Source of the DNA: Asparagopsis taxiformis
Taxonomy: Eukaryota; Rhodophyta; Florideophyceae; Bonnemaisoniales; Bonnemaisoniaceae
Direction: 5' to 3'
Assembly (NCBI GenBank): GCA_030407315.1
Contig: JALQPE010000818.1
Coordinates: 1-44,628 of the forward strand
Length of the DNA stretch: 44,628 nt
The notes beneath the pieces were generated by a model. It ran no database searches. It was not told the DNA's origin and saw nothing but the letters and a program-made list of their open reading frames with translations. Made by a program: the position numbers and the translations under genes. This document shows positions 33,972 to 42,845 of this stretch, piece after piece (positions within the stretch are counted from its first letter, which is position 1; each line of letters starts with the position of its first letter).

Positions 33972-34877
33972 ATGATCATCGCGTCCGGCAGCGACTTGGC
34001 AGAGGATGCGGAGAAGGTCGATGATCACAACGCTCGTGACATCGTACCGAACAAGCCTCTCCGCAGCACCAGGCTGGCCTACCCTGGCACAGTGCCCATC
34101 CCGGTGGATGTGGACTACGACATAAGTCCGGAGAGCTGCCGAAACATTCCAGTCTTCATTTCCCCTCTGGATGTTTCTCCTCCGGCAGTCGTGTCCAGGG
34201 TGGTCAGGCCGCATCGCGTTGATGAGTTGAAGAAAACGTTTCTCACTCAAGGATTTTCCGTGATTGCTTCACGCGTGTCCGTCTGCGAGGTGATTGATTC
34301 CAATGCAAAAGTCCGACTGCAATACGTCGATGGATCTCACCGAGTGACCGCGTTGAAGGCCATTCTCGAGTCGGCTGGACCTGCTCCTGCGAAGGACAGT
34401 CCAGAGTGGGAGGAGTTTGTCAAGTCTGACATCTACCGTCGCTTTGGAACTATTCCAGTCGACTTTCTCCTCCCACCGACTCGGCTTGGCCGGGATGTCT
34501 TCTGCTCCGAAGAAGTACTCCCGCTTTCACGGCTGATGAACTTCCACACCCACAATGTCAGCGAGGTAACAGTTGCTGACAATGTGTGCTCTGTGATGGA
34601 GTTCATCAATATCCACCGCCTGGGAAAGAAGAAGATCGAGCCGACCGTTCAGTACATTAAAGAACGGAAAGCGCTGAGCTGGATTCGTCCGAGACAGCTC
34701 ATGCGCTACGTCTCCATCGCCCGAGGTTTCAAGACCATTGAAAGCCCTGCTTTCAAGTACTGGTCGAGCATCCCGAACAGGCCGGAGTTCGTGCAGTTCT
34801 CTTCGACCGAGGATCTGGCTGGTTGTACGGTGAACTTGTTGTTCAATGGGTCGTTCAGGAGTGCTCCGGATGTGTAG
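33972..34877 (+). CDS. ParB-like domain protein (first part of second ParB-2OG gene)
   Basis: An open frame of 301 codons. Residues 74-135 hold the ParB-like module: SRVVRPHRVDELKKTF, then QYVDGSHRVTALKAI with DGSHR at 120-124. Residues 192-275 hold the conserved helical segment (THNVSEVTVADNVCSVMEF, LMRYVSIARGF, FKYWSSIP) also found at 19600-19830. Next comes PEFVQFSSTEDLAGC, which matches the start of the 29655-32091 half and shows the two halves belong together. A TAG at 34875-34877 ends the frame, but homologous sequence continues in the same frame, so the ancestral gene was longer. It sits 540 bp after palindromic array 3. Expected role: DNA recognition or clamp loading. This is inferred from ParB-like families and not shown. 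A helix-turn-helix could lie in the helical part but I cannot confirm one. Confidence 0.8.
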   Translation: MIIASGSDLAEDAEKVDDHNARDIVPNKPLRSTRLAYPGTVPIPVDVDYDISPESCRNIPVFISPLDVSPPAVVSRVVRPHRVDELKKTFLTQGFSVIASRVSVCEVIDSNAKVRLQYVDGSHRVTALKAILESAGPAPAKDSPEWEEFVKSDIYRRFGTIPVDFLLPPTRLGRDVFCSEEVLPLSRLMNFHTHNVSEVTVADNVCSVMEFINIHRLGKKKIEPTVQYIKERKALSWIRPRQLMRYVSIARGFKTIESPAFKYWSSIPNRPEFVQFSSTEDLAGCTVNLLFNGSFRSAPDV

Positions 34878-35285
34878 AAGTGTTTCATCCTGGAGATGAC
34901 GGCGCGCTACACTTGTAGCCGTCGGTCGGCCGGGCTGAAACCGTACTCGGTTGGTACCATTGGGCAGGAATGGATTGCTGGTTTGTTGGAAATCTTCGGG
35001 TACGTGAAGGAGGTGGCCGAGTACTGGAACGTGTCGGATGTGTTGAGGATGCTGGATGGGTCAATTCCCAGCGTGGGTGACCCGAGCAAGAGCTTCGACA
35101 TTCGCTCGCGCGTTGTCGAAGTTCTTGCTCAGATGGTCCCCAAGAAGGGATGTTGGGCAGACTTCCGTCCCAAGGAAGCCCCCCCGATGGTTACAAGTCG
35201 GAGAACATTTTTCCCCGTAAGAAGTCTGTCTTCGGGAAGGACGCCAGGAAAATGCTCCTGCGCGTCACTGGGTACCGCGACATGA
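34878..35285 (+). pseudogene. Middle region linking ParB-like and dioxygenase parts
   Basis: It continues in frame after the TAG at 34875 with CFILEMTARYTCSRR, YVKEVAEYW and SFDIRSRVVEVLAQM. This parallels FVLEMTASWTR, DMAEVVRKW and HRIGERIVFVLV of the 29655-32091 half. At a seven-C run near 35180 the coding-like frame changes (KSENIFPRKKSVFGKDARK follows in another frame). It returns to the original frame around 35275-35300. One stop and two compensating shifts therefore separate the ParB-like and dioxygenase ORFs of one ancestral gene. Confidence 0.65.
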
Positions 35286-35318
35286 TTATGCGGAAACGCT
35301 TTCGAAAGTGATCACGCG

Positions 35319-37292
35319 ATGTACCCAGACATCCCACATGCTGCGCTCCCAGCCACATGTGGTGATGATGCCCCCATCCCTTCCTCTTCCAATTCCTTGC
35401 CCATCCCTTCATCCTCCATCCCTTTGCCCCCACCACCTCAACTGGAATCTTCCAGCAATTCCGAGGTTGCCCCTGTTCCTCTCACTACCCCTGCCGTGTC
35501 TGCATCCTCCCCTGCGGTGACCCCGGTCAAGCCGACTGCGCGTGGTCCCCAGGCTGGCAGTGAACAGTCTGGTCCAGTTTCCCACGCCGGGACTGGTACC
35601 CCCAACCGTCCTGTCCAAGCCGCGCAGGAGCAGGTCTCACCGGCTTCGCAGCCTGAGCCTGCGACTCCGGCTGCCGAGCAGCACCCTGCTGCTCCGGCCC
35701 CCGCTGTCGAAGCTTCCCGTTCTGCATCTGCTAGCAGTTCGGGAAGCTCCAGCGATGACAGTTTCGTCCCTTCACCATCCGGTGGGGTTGGACAGAAGAC
35801 GGTTGCGAGGATTTCGACGGAGGGCCCTACTCCCGAGAATGTGGTCGAGGGCAGCAGTGCGAAGGGCGGTGCAGATCCTGACGAAGATGTCATTGAAGTC
35901 AGTGATTCTGCACCGCCCGGAGTGGAAACTTCTGGAAGGAAAGTGATGCCCAGAAGGAGTACCCGCCTGCAAGCGAGTCGTTCCGGTCGTGGTGGAACGG
36001 CGGGTGGTGCTGTGGAGGTCGTCGAGCTGGAGAGCGCCCCCGAGGATGCGGGTGAAAACTCCATCCTCGGGAAGCGTAACTTGGATGCGCCTTCTGCGAC
36101 GCCCGAGCCTTCTACCAAAAAGAGAAGGCTCGGTGAGACTTCATCAAAGTCGTCGTCAAAGAAATCCAAGTCGGCTTCCCGAGGTCGCTCTCGGGAGCCG
36201 GTTCTCCAGTTCGACGACGCCCAGGAGAATCCCATTCCCGACAGCATCGTCGATGAGAATGTGGCCGCCGTTCTCCCCAGCGCAATTGCGTCTGGCAGCC
36301 GGATGAAGTACTATATGGAAAGTACGACGGTGGAGACGGTTCGGGCGGAAATGAGGGCGGCAGCATTCCAGGTAGCTGCATCGCCGGGTGCTGAGGATAC
36401 GGTGGTGGAACAGTACTTTGCGGTGAAGCGGGCGTTGCTGGAAAACTTGGGGGTTATTGTTTTGGAACGCTTGTTGGAATCGTCCACGGCTGGGAGTGCG
36501 ACGCATGAGCTGTTCGGTCACTTCGCTAGGCAGTTCCCGCTGGTTGAGGAGGTTGAAAAACCCTCCCAGCAGTCTGATTCTAACGATGACGACAGGGAGC
36601 CACAGGACGAGCCGCCAGCTTTCGCAAAGCCCGGCTTCGATCCTTCGCCGTGGCAGTTCATCCACAACGTGGGTGATGCGAAGGACCGCATCGATGGTGG
36701 TCGTGGGCGCCTCTCTCTGCCGCGGCGTGAGTTGTGCGACAAGTTGGAGGAGGGGAATTTGGAGATGTACAAGAACAAGTTGGTGGCAGAGCTTGCTCTT
36801 GGTGTTTGTGCGGAGTTTCTCAAGCTGGGAATGGAGGGTGATGATCCTGTCTTCTTCCCGAAGACAGGATTGCGGCTGCTTCTTACAGCAGATGGGGCTG
36901 CGGACCAGGATGGGCACACGGACTTCAAGGTATCAACGAGTCGTGTTGCAGGACCTACCGAGTCTCCATCATATTTCATGATGTCGAGCGGAGCAGATGG
37001 ATTCTCTATAGTAGCTGCCCCTTATAGTCATGTATGCCTGGCCAATCCGGACGCCGATATGTGGAAGGTTCCCATTCATAGGCTGTATGTGCCACCCTAT
37101 TCCGTATTGGTTGGTCGCGGTGACCTTTACCATTACGGGGTCGGCTTCAAGCGCGGAGATATTCCTGCGGGCGAAAAGCTAGTCTATGGCCTGCCCACGC
37201 GCGGCCACATCTACTTGAAGACGGAGAAGGACGTCCTCACGGACCACATCCACACCGTCGAATATTACAAGTACGATAGGAGCAATAGATAG
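35319..37292 (+). CDS. 2OG-Fe(II) dioxygenase domain protein (second part of second ParB-2OG gene)
   Basis: 657 codons from ATG 35319; the frame is open from 35286 and continues the gene above. Residues 15-300 are disordered: Pro/Ser-rich to 175, an acidic VIEVSDS patch (191-197) resembling a SUMO-interacting motif, RRSTRLQASRSGRGG, and a nuclear-localisation-like KKRR (267-270). The catalytic part begins at SRMKYYM (327) and shares ENLGVIVLERLLESSTAGSA with the other copy (GYVVLQDIFSSTTVGA). The iron ligands are H533-T-D535 and H605 (DLYHYGVGF), with R628 as the likely 2-oxoglutarate arginine. All are present, so this domain may be active. Probable location is the nucleus. The substrate is unknown: oxidised DNA or histone methyl groups would fit the neighbouring methyltransferase/SET gene, which converges on it from 38392-41860. 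Confidence 0.85.
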   Translation: MYPDIPHAALPATCGDDAPIPSSSNSLPIPSSSIPLPPPPQLESSSNSEVAPVPLTTPAVSASSPAVTPVKPTARGPQAGSEQSGPVSHAGTGTPNRPVQAAQEQVSPASQPEPATPAAEQHPAAPAPAVEASRSASASSSGSSSDDSFVPSPSGGVGQKTVARISTEGPTPENVVEGSSAKGGADPDEDVIEVSDSAPPGVETSGRKVMPRRSTRLQASRSGRGGTAGGAVEVVELESAPEDAGENSILGKRNLDAPSATPEPSTKKRRLGETSSKSSSKKSKSASRGRSREPVLQFDDAQENPIPDSIVDENVAAVLPSAIASGSRMKYYMESTTVETVRAEMRAAAFQVAASPGAEDTVVEQYFAVKRALLENLGVIVLERLLESSTAGSATHELFGHFARQFPLVEEVEKPSQQSDSNDDDREPQDEPPAFAKPGFDPSPWQFIHNVGDAKDRIDGGRGRLSLPRRELCDKLEEGNLEMYKNKLVAELALGVCAEFLKLGMEGDDPVFFPKTGLRLLLTADGAADQDGHTDFKVSTSRVAGPTESPSYFMMSSGADGFSIVAAPYSHVCLANPDADMWKVPIHRLYVPPYSVLVGRGDLYHYGVGFKRGDIPAGEKLVYGLPTRGHIYLKTEKDVLTDHIHTVEYYKYDRSNR

Positions 37293-37766
37293 CATATCAG
37301 AAGTATTAAAACCTATACTACTGTTCCCTGCTATAAAGTTCTGTCTTTCTCATCTCAACATTGTTACCTTAGCCCATTTTTCAGTTCTCATCTATACATC
37401 TGTCCTTCATCTCATAGTTTAGTGCTACTCAGCAGATTGCTTGCTACTTTTTAATATTAGTCTACAACGTTATATGATTTTACTAGCTAGGCCGTAGGGG
37501 GAGACTAGTTTCAACCCTTGACAACGCGCAGATTTCGACTACGAGAGCCGTCACTGTGATAAATTATTTGTAGAATTTTCGTCTATCTTCCCACCTACAC
37601 TAGGCTACCTATATATATACAGGGTATAACCTGAACAGAGACCACGTGAGGTAAAATACTCCTGAGAGCTGCTCACAGCAGTACAGACCTTTGCTGAGCA
37701 ATTTACCCGACTTCACACTTCGCTTCTCACCTTTACCACGATGGAAGAAGGACGAAACTCCCTGCT
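37293..37766. other. 3' flank between dioxygenase gene and array 4
   Basis: No ORF. It should hold the 3' end of the gene; no clear AATAAA is visible close to the stop. The last 70 bp (CTTCTCACC to GGACGAAACTCCC) match the flank of array 2 in reverse. Confidence 0.5.
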
Positions 37767-38117
37767 GCTTACAGCCGAAGCCGTTTACCAGGGTTCCTTA
37801 CAGCAAAGTCATCGTAACGATGACTTTGCTGTAAGGAACCGTTTCCTTGCAGTGGCCGAAGAATTTTTTACCGGGTAAAAAATCAGCAAGAAATTTTACC
37901 GGGTAAAAAATTGTGGCCGCTGTAATGATTTGCTTTCTTACAGCAAAGTCATCGTTACGATGACTTTGCTGTAAGAAAACGTTTCATTACAGCGGCCACA
38001 ACTTTTTTACCCGGTAAAGAAATCATGGCTGCTGTAATGATTTGTTTTCTTACAGCAAAGTCATCGTAACGATGACTTTGCTGTCAGCATCCCCGGTAAA
38101 CGGCCCGCACTGTAATG
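37767..38117. repeat. Palindromic array 4 (between tail-to-tail dioxygenase and MTase/SET genes)
   Basis: P1 copies start at 37797, 37937 and 38049, with P2-type blocks between them. The left end GCTTACAGCCGAAGCCGTTTACC and the right end GGTAAACGGCC..CTGTAATG are inverted relatives. It is nearly identical to array 1 over about 250 bp. The array lies between the stop codons of two convergent genes, so it cannot simply be a promoter; insulation, partition-like binding or an element end are possible. Confidence 0.97.
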
Positions 38118-38391
38118 GGGTGACTGCTTCTCCTACATCGCTCTGTTACTGGTGTTCTACATGCTGCGTTGCTACACAATTTCGCACTCACATCTTTCTA
38201 GTTTCTCTCCTTTTCGTATCCATAGGTATAGCAGTAGAAAAGTGGATAGTTTGCACTCCAGGCCGCAGATGCCTTCCTGCAGTCATGTCACGATTGTTGT
38301 AGTGTAGTCTATAATATCTAGCGCTCTTGGAAGATGATGCACAGTCTATTGTCTCTGTCAATGCGTGTTTACTCAAATCTATCAAAGTAGC

Positions 38392-41300
38392 TCAGTTAGC
38401 TGGCCAATATTTTCTACCATAGTCAGCAAATATCTCCTCATCAGCTTCAACGTCTCTGGTCAGAACGACCTTGACAGCATGGGGATTCTTGATATTTGAA
38501 GCAAAGTCCGGTTTGTCTATGGCATCGCCTTGTCGAAACTCGGCTGACTGTGTTCGACTCACCTCGGTCGCTTTCTCCGTTCCGTCAATGACCCGACAAT
38601 CATTGAGGTAGCTGGTACAATTATAGACCGCTGGAACGAGCCAGACCTTCCGAACAGGTGCACCCCTCCCTATGTACGTGGTTTCCAATTCCATGTTGTA
38701 GTCCTGGAACCTCTCTCCTGTGCACCCAAATCCTTCCGGGCCGTACATCACTGATCTCTGCGGTTCCGAGTCTCGAATCTTCGCATAGAAAATCGTCCCG
38801 TTGTACCAGCCAATGACCGTCCCCTTCTTCAGTTTCTTCGCCGCGAATACGCCAAACCCACCACCTCTTACCTCCGATTGCGAAACATAGACACCGTAGA
38901 ATGCGGCATCAGCAGCCAGAATCGCGTCCGGGTCTATGCTCCAAAACGAGTGCATGTCCTCGGCCGGCCACTGGTCCATAGGCACCCCGCTCAATCTGTG
39001 AAGCATAGACCCGTCCTTCTTCATTGACGCAACGAACACAAGCAGATGGTTCGGCAATGCTGTCACAGCAGGTAAACCTTCTGGTGCATCTGAGATGTGC
39101 TTCTGACGAAGCCTTGGAGCTTTTCCTGTGACCGGTACCGACTCGTCCCCAAGAATACTCTCCACCTCACGCTGCAAGATCCCCCCATATCGCCCGGCTT
39201 TCACCTCACTGACGAAAGCATGCAGTATCCACTCCTGCGATGCATCGTGGCACCTTTTTTCCTTCTCACACCCAATGAACCGACGATACGTACCATCCCT
39301 CAACGTCATACACGCTATGGCTGTGCTGTATGTTCCCGAGAAGAAATCCATCACGATATCGTTCTGCTTCGAAAATCGTTCCAGAAGCTCACGAAGAGTG
39401 GTCAACGCCTTCTGCTCATGGCGCAGTCGGTTGTTCTGCCCATCGTATTGAGCTTCACCAGCCGACAACCTCGGAACGTTGTCAATCGCGTTGGTGAACC
39501 CAGGGTGCCTCGATATGTCCGGATTGTGCAACCTGTAATCCACCATATCGTATGCAGCCATACCCTTCCCCCGCTTATACGCATGGATAACGAAATCGTG
39601 CATATTATGCAGTGTGCACGTTTTCGTCGATGGATTGGACGTAAAGCTGTGTGGTCGGCGAGATAGCACGACTGGAACACTGTCCACAATCATCTTGCCA
39701 GGCTCGGCATTTCTGATTGCATCCATCCATGCCACGAGTTGGCGCACGCTGGAATAGATTAGAGCATGACCGCCAGGCCGAAGAACTCGAACTATTTCAC
39801 ACGCAACACTCGCCAACTCTTCCGGCTCCAGAATATCGTACTCCGAGTTTTCTCTGCCGCCTTCCCGCCTCGTGTTGAATGGAGGATCAGTGAGCACAAG
39901 CTGAACACTGTCCTCCAACACGCCATCTTCCAGGAAACTAATTTTGTCCTCCACCTCTTTGGCTACATCAGTGGCGTCACAATTCACAGTGTGAATGTAA
40001 CGCCCCATCACAGCTTCCAGCTTGGTGACATATTCTGGCTTGGTTTCCTTTCCGACGTCAACGAGCGGTGCTTCTGTAGGCGATACAGTGTCAACCTCCA
40101 TAGCGTCATCCTCGGCCGCACCTTCTCTTGTTGCTGTTTCGCTAGCAACCGCCGCATTATCGTCCTCTCCACCACCGCGCTCCAGCCTAGCCTTCTTCCT
40201 CTGTGGCTCCAGACTATCCTCTTCTATATCCTCGCTGCCATTGTTTGGCACTGCTGCGGATATTTCCATCTGCGCAGGTGCACCTTCAAGGATGCCAGGC
40301 TCGGGCGTATCCTCAAGACTGTGCAACTCATCCATGGTCAGAGGAAGCTTTCGTTGCTCTCGGGTTCGCAATAACCAAGCCTTCAGCCTCCTCTGACCAT
40401 CCAGGGCATGAGACGTGTTCAACTTGGCTCGCATGAACGAGTTCAAGCCGAACTTGTCAGGAGTGTCGAAAAGCAAGGCTCGAAGTCTCTGCATCAGCTG
40501 ACCACGCTCGGCGAACACATTCACCTCAGTGACACATTGGCGTATCGACAGCAGGAAGGCGCTTGTCAATGATCGCAGCCTTGCATCCACAGCCACTGGA
40601 AGGTCGGCACAGAACCCGTTTTCACTGTCTACAGTTTTCGGGACAATGGTCAGGTTTTTCCGATGCTCCTCGACCGCGCAGCCATCAGACCGATTCGGGA
40701 GTGACCTGAAGCAAAGGCTCGCAGGATCGAATACCATGAACGGCCAGCACATCGATTCAACATCCTCATACCCCAACACTCTTGCCCCGGTATCCCACGC
40801 AGCTAACACACGGTCGACAACAAATCCAAGCTGGTTGGCTTGCGCACTGGATGTTGCAATTCCAACCATTCCACCACCACCAATGGCCCCGGATGTGGCT
40901 CTGGCCCGCCTAGATGGCACACTGCCCATCTCCTTACTGCGAATAGCCAAGATACACTGGCACATCATAACCATCAGCCTCCTGAACCGCTTCTGGCTAG
41001 CCTGCAAAGAATCTTGCATGTCGGATGTAGCGCCGTCCAGAAAGTACCTGCTCGAAAGCAGTTCGCGGTTCAGTGGAGAGGACAATTCTCCGCGGGGTGT
41101 CTTGCCAAACATTTCGACGGCACGAGAACTAGTCACCCCCACCTGTTTCGGAAACTCAACCATCCTCGGAGAATCACCCATCTCTGCATTGAGTCCCCAT
41201 GCATGACAAAACATTTGCCACAGACGCAAATCAATCGCACTCGAATCTTCTGCTCGGTGATACGGCCGAAGCACAGCCAGAATAGACATGCATGAGCTGT

Positions 41301-41860
41301 ACTGCGGTTTACCACTCAGGCTTGAAGCAATTTGGCCGCTTGGATCGCAGGATTTGATCCAGCCCAACACATCAGCCATCCTCACAGACGAAATATGAGC
41401 GTACTTTTCCTTTCCTTTTTGGACCCAGTACTCGTCTCTGAGATCAACGGCGATCATCAGATACTCAACAAACATCATGCGCCTTTGCAGGCCTGCAATG
41501 TCGTTGGATGTCGTCGCTCTCACACGGTCCAGCACAACAGCAGTACTGCTGTTGGTGTCCGCCACGATAGACTCTTCTCGCATAGGAATCGTAACGCCAG
41601 GAGGAAAGACGCCCTTCTCCATTCCACGTACAATTGCCATGCACCGGTGCGCTCCATCCAATATCTCCAGAACGCCTTCTCGAAACCTGCCAGTCACGGG
41701 ATGAGCTGTGTCATAACCGCTGTTGCGAATGCTCTCCATGAGCGCTTCCACATGACTTGCATCAACATCGCGAATCGATACGAATTTGCTGACTTGATTG
41801 GGGTCGATGAACACCCATCCGTCGTGCTTTTCACCGTGATTGTGGAACGTTCCTTCCATG
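38392..41860 (-). CDS. ParB-like + DNA N4C/N6A methyltransferase + SET fusion protein
   Basis: 1155 codons from ATG 41860 (strong Kozak context GCCATGG) with no interruption. Residues 15-135 are the ParB-like module: VSIRDVDASHVEALMESI, then LEILDGAHRCMAIV (DGAHR 68-72), followed by a helical segment. Residues 140-500 are a long region of unknown fold. Residues 515-600 are acidic with a nuclear-signal-like QRKKARLE (553-560). The methyltransferase spans about 620-880: LTDPPFN (DPPF 658-661, motif IV), RVLRPGGHALIY, HEQKALTTLRELL and DFFSGT (838-843, motif I). Motif IV before I marks the beta class, which makes N4-methylcytosine or N6-methyladenine. The SET domain fills 995-1155: EVRGGGFGVFA, GWYNGTIF, CTSYLNDCR and DEEIFADYGRKYW. 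ParB-MTase fusions are known in phages; the added SET is eukaryotic. Expected role: methylating DNA and histones at sites chosen by the ParB-like part (inference). Confidence 0.92.
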
Positions 41861-42371
41861 GCGAACAAAGGTAGAGTTTTTAAGAAAGGGATAGTTGGTT
41901 GCTGCTTGACCAGGGTGGCGCAAAGCAGAAGTTGGTTGTTTAAAACAAAGTGTCAGCGAGTGGTAGCACTTCGGTGGCTGTTTCCTTTCCACCCCTGTCC
42001 GAACCTTTACAAGATAACTACATCGACTGTTAGCTCAATAATCAATGTAATACTAAAGTAATACTCAAAATATTTTCCATGCAATTTATTGGGCCCCGTA
42101 ACATCTCTAAGCGTATCTTTGTAGTCCAATCGTATGCATCCGACATTCACTTCTAGAACGATTATTCACATCAAATTTTATGCTGCAATCAGTTCATGGC
42201 AGACATCATCCACACTGACGTGTCAATTTTGTCAATTGTCCATTCTATTTCTACACCACCTAAACATCTCTTCTGGACCTTTCCAATCCTCCTAGTATAT
42301 ACTACTCTTTAGCAGAAGGTAACGGTTAGGCTTTCACTAATACAACAATTCTATCCCATAGCTATCCCAAC
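41861..42371. promoter_or_regulatory. Divergent promoter interval
   Basis: 510 bp separate the start codons of the fusion gene (leftward) and the Tudor-like ORF (rightward), so promoters for both should lie here. A TATA-like AGTATATACTA sits near 42293-42303, about 70 bp before ATG 42372. No palindromic array copy is present. Confidence 0.4.
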
Positions 42372-42845
42372 ATGCTTCCTCTCGCTCCAAACGACGTTAT
42401 AGAAGTTCAATGGGAACTTCGGCCGTTTGGGAGGAAACGAAAAATTGTGTGGTGGTCTGCAATCGTCAAGGAAATTACTCAGGTCAAGACTGAAACAGAC
42501 CCATTCCTCCATGCATTGCTCGAATACAAAGCTGAATATGGTTTCGACTCTACCCTTTCTCAAGTCAAGATTTCAGATCGTAACGAGCTCGTCGACAAGG
42601 ATTCCGGAAGGGTTCTCCCGTGGCGAAGTGGTGAGCTTCGCAGTATGGACTCACCTGCATCCCCAGCAGAGAGAGACCCGGACTACGGCATTGACCACAC
42701 TCGCCACCGCCACCGCGGCATCCTTCAAGATTGCACTGCGGATCAAATGAAGAAGACCATAGCAGAAATGCTGGCAAGATTGGAAAAGCTGGAGTCAGCT
42801 GCCAAACATCCTCTTCCCCTCCATTCGATTCCAACAGCTCCATGA
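42372..42845 (+). CDS. Small protein with a Tudor-like N-terminal part
   Basis: 157 codons. Residues 5-88 read NDVIEVQWELRPFG, KIVWWSAIVKEI, LLEYKAEYGFD and GRVLPWR, the spacing of conserved positions seen in Tudor-type chromatin readers (WW-x-A-x-V, a Y-x-Y/F strand, then a terminal PWR). Residues 118-140 form a short coiled coil (DQMKKTIAEMLARLEKLES). Tudor domains bind methylated Lys or Arg, which would suit a neighbour that carries a SET domain. The stop codon overlaps the next ATG (ATGA at 42842-42845). Divergent from the ParB-MTase-SET gene with 510 bp between. The domain call is by pattern only. Confidence 0.5.
   Translation: MLPLAPNDVIEVQWELRPFGRKRKIVWWSAIVKEITQVKTETDPFLHALLEYKAEYGFDSTLSQVKISDRNELVDKDSGRVLPWRSGELRSMDSPASPAERDPDYGIDHTRHRHRGILQDCTADQMKKTIAEMLARLEKLESAAKHPLPLHSIPTAP

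Noticed and set aside
39097..41874. Long forward ORFs opposite the ParB-MTase-SET gene
   Set aside because: Antisense shadows of a gene whose motifs on the reverse strand are clear.
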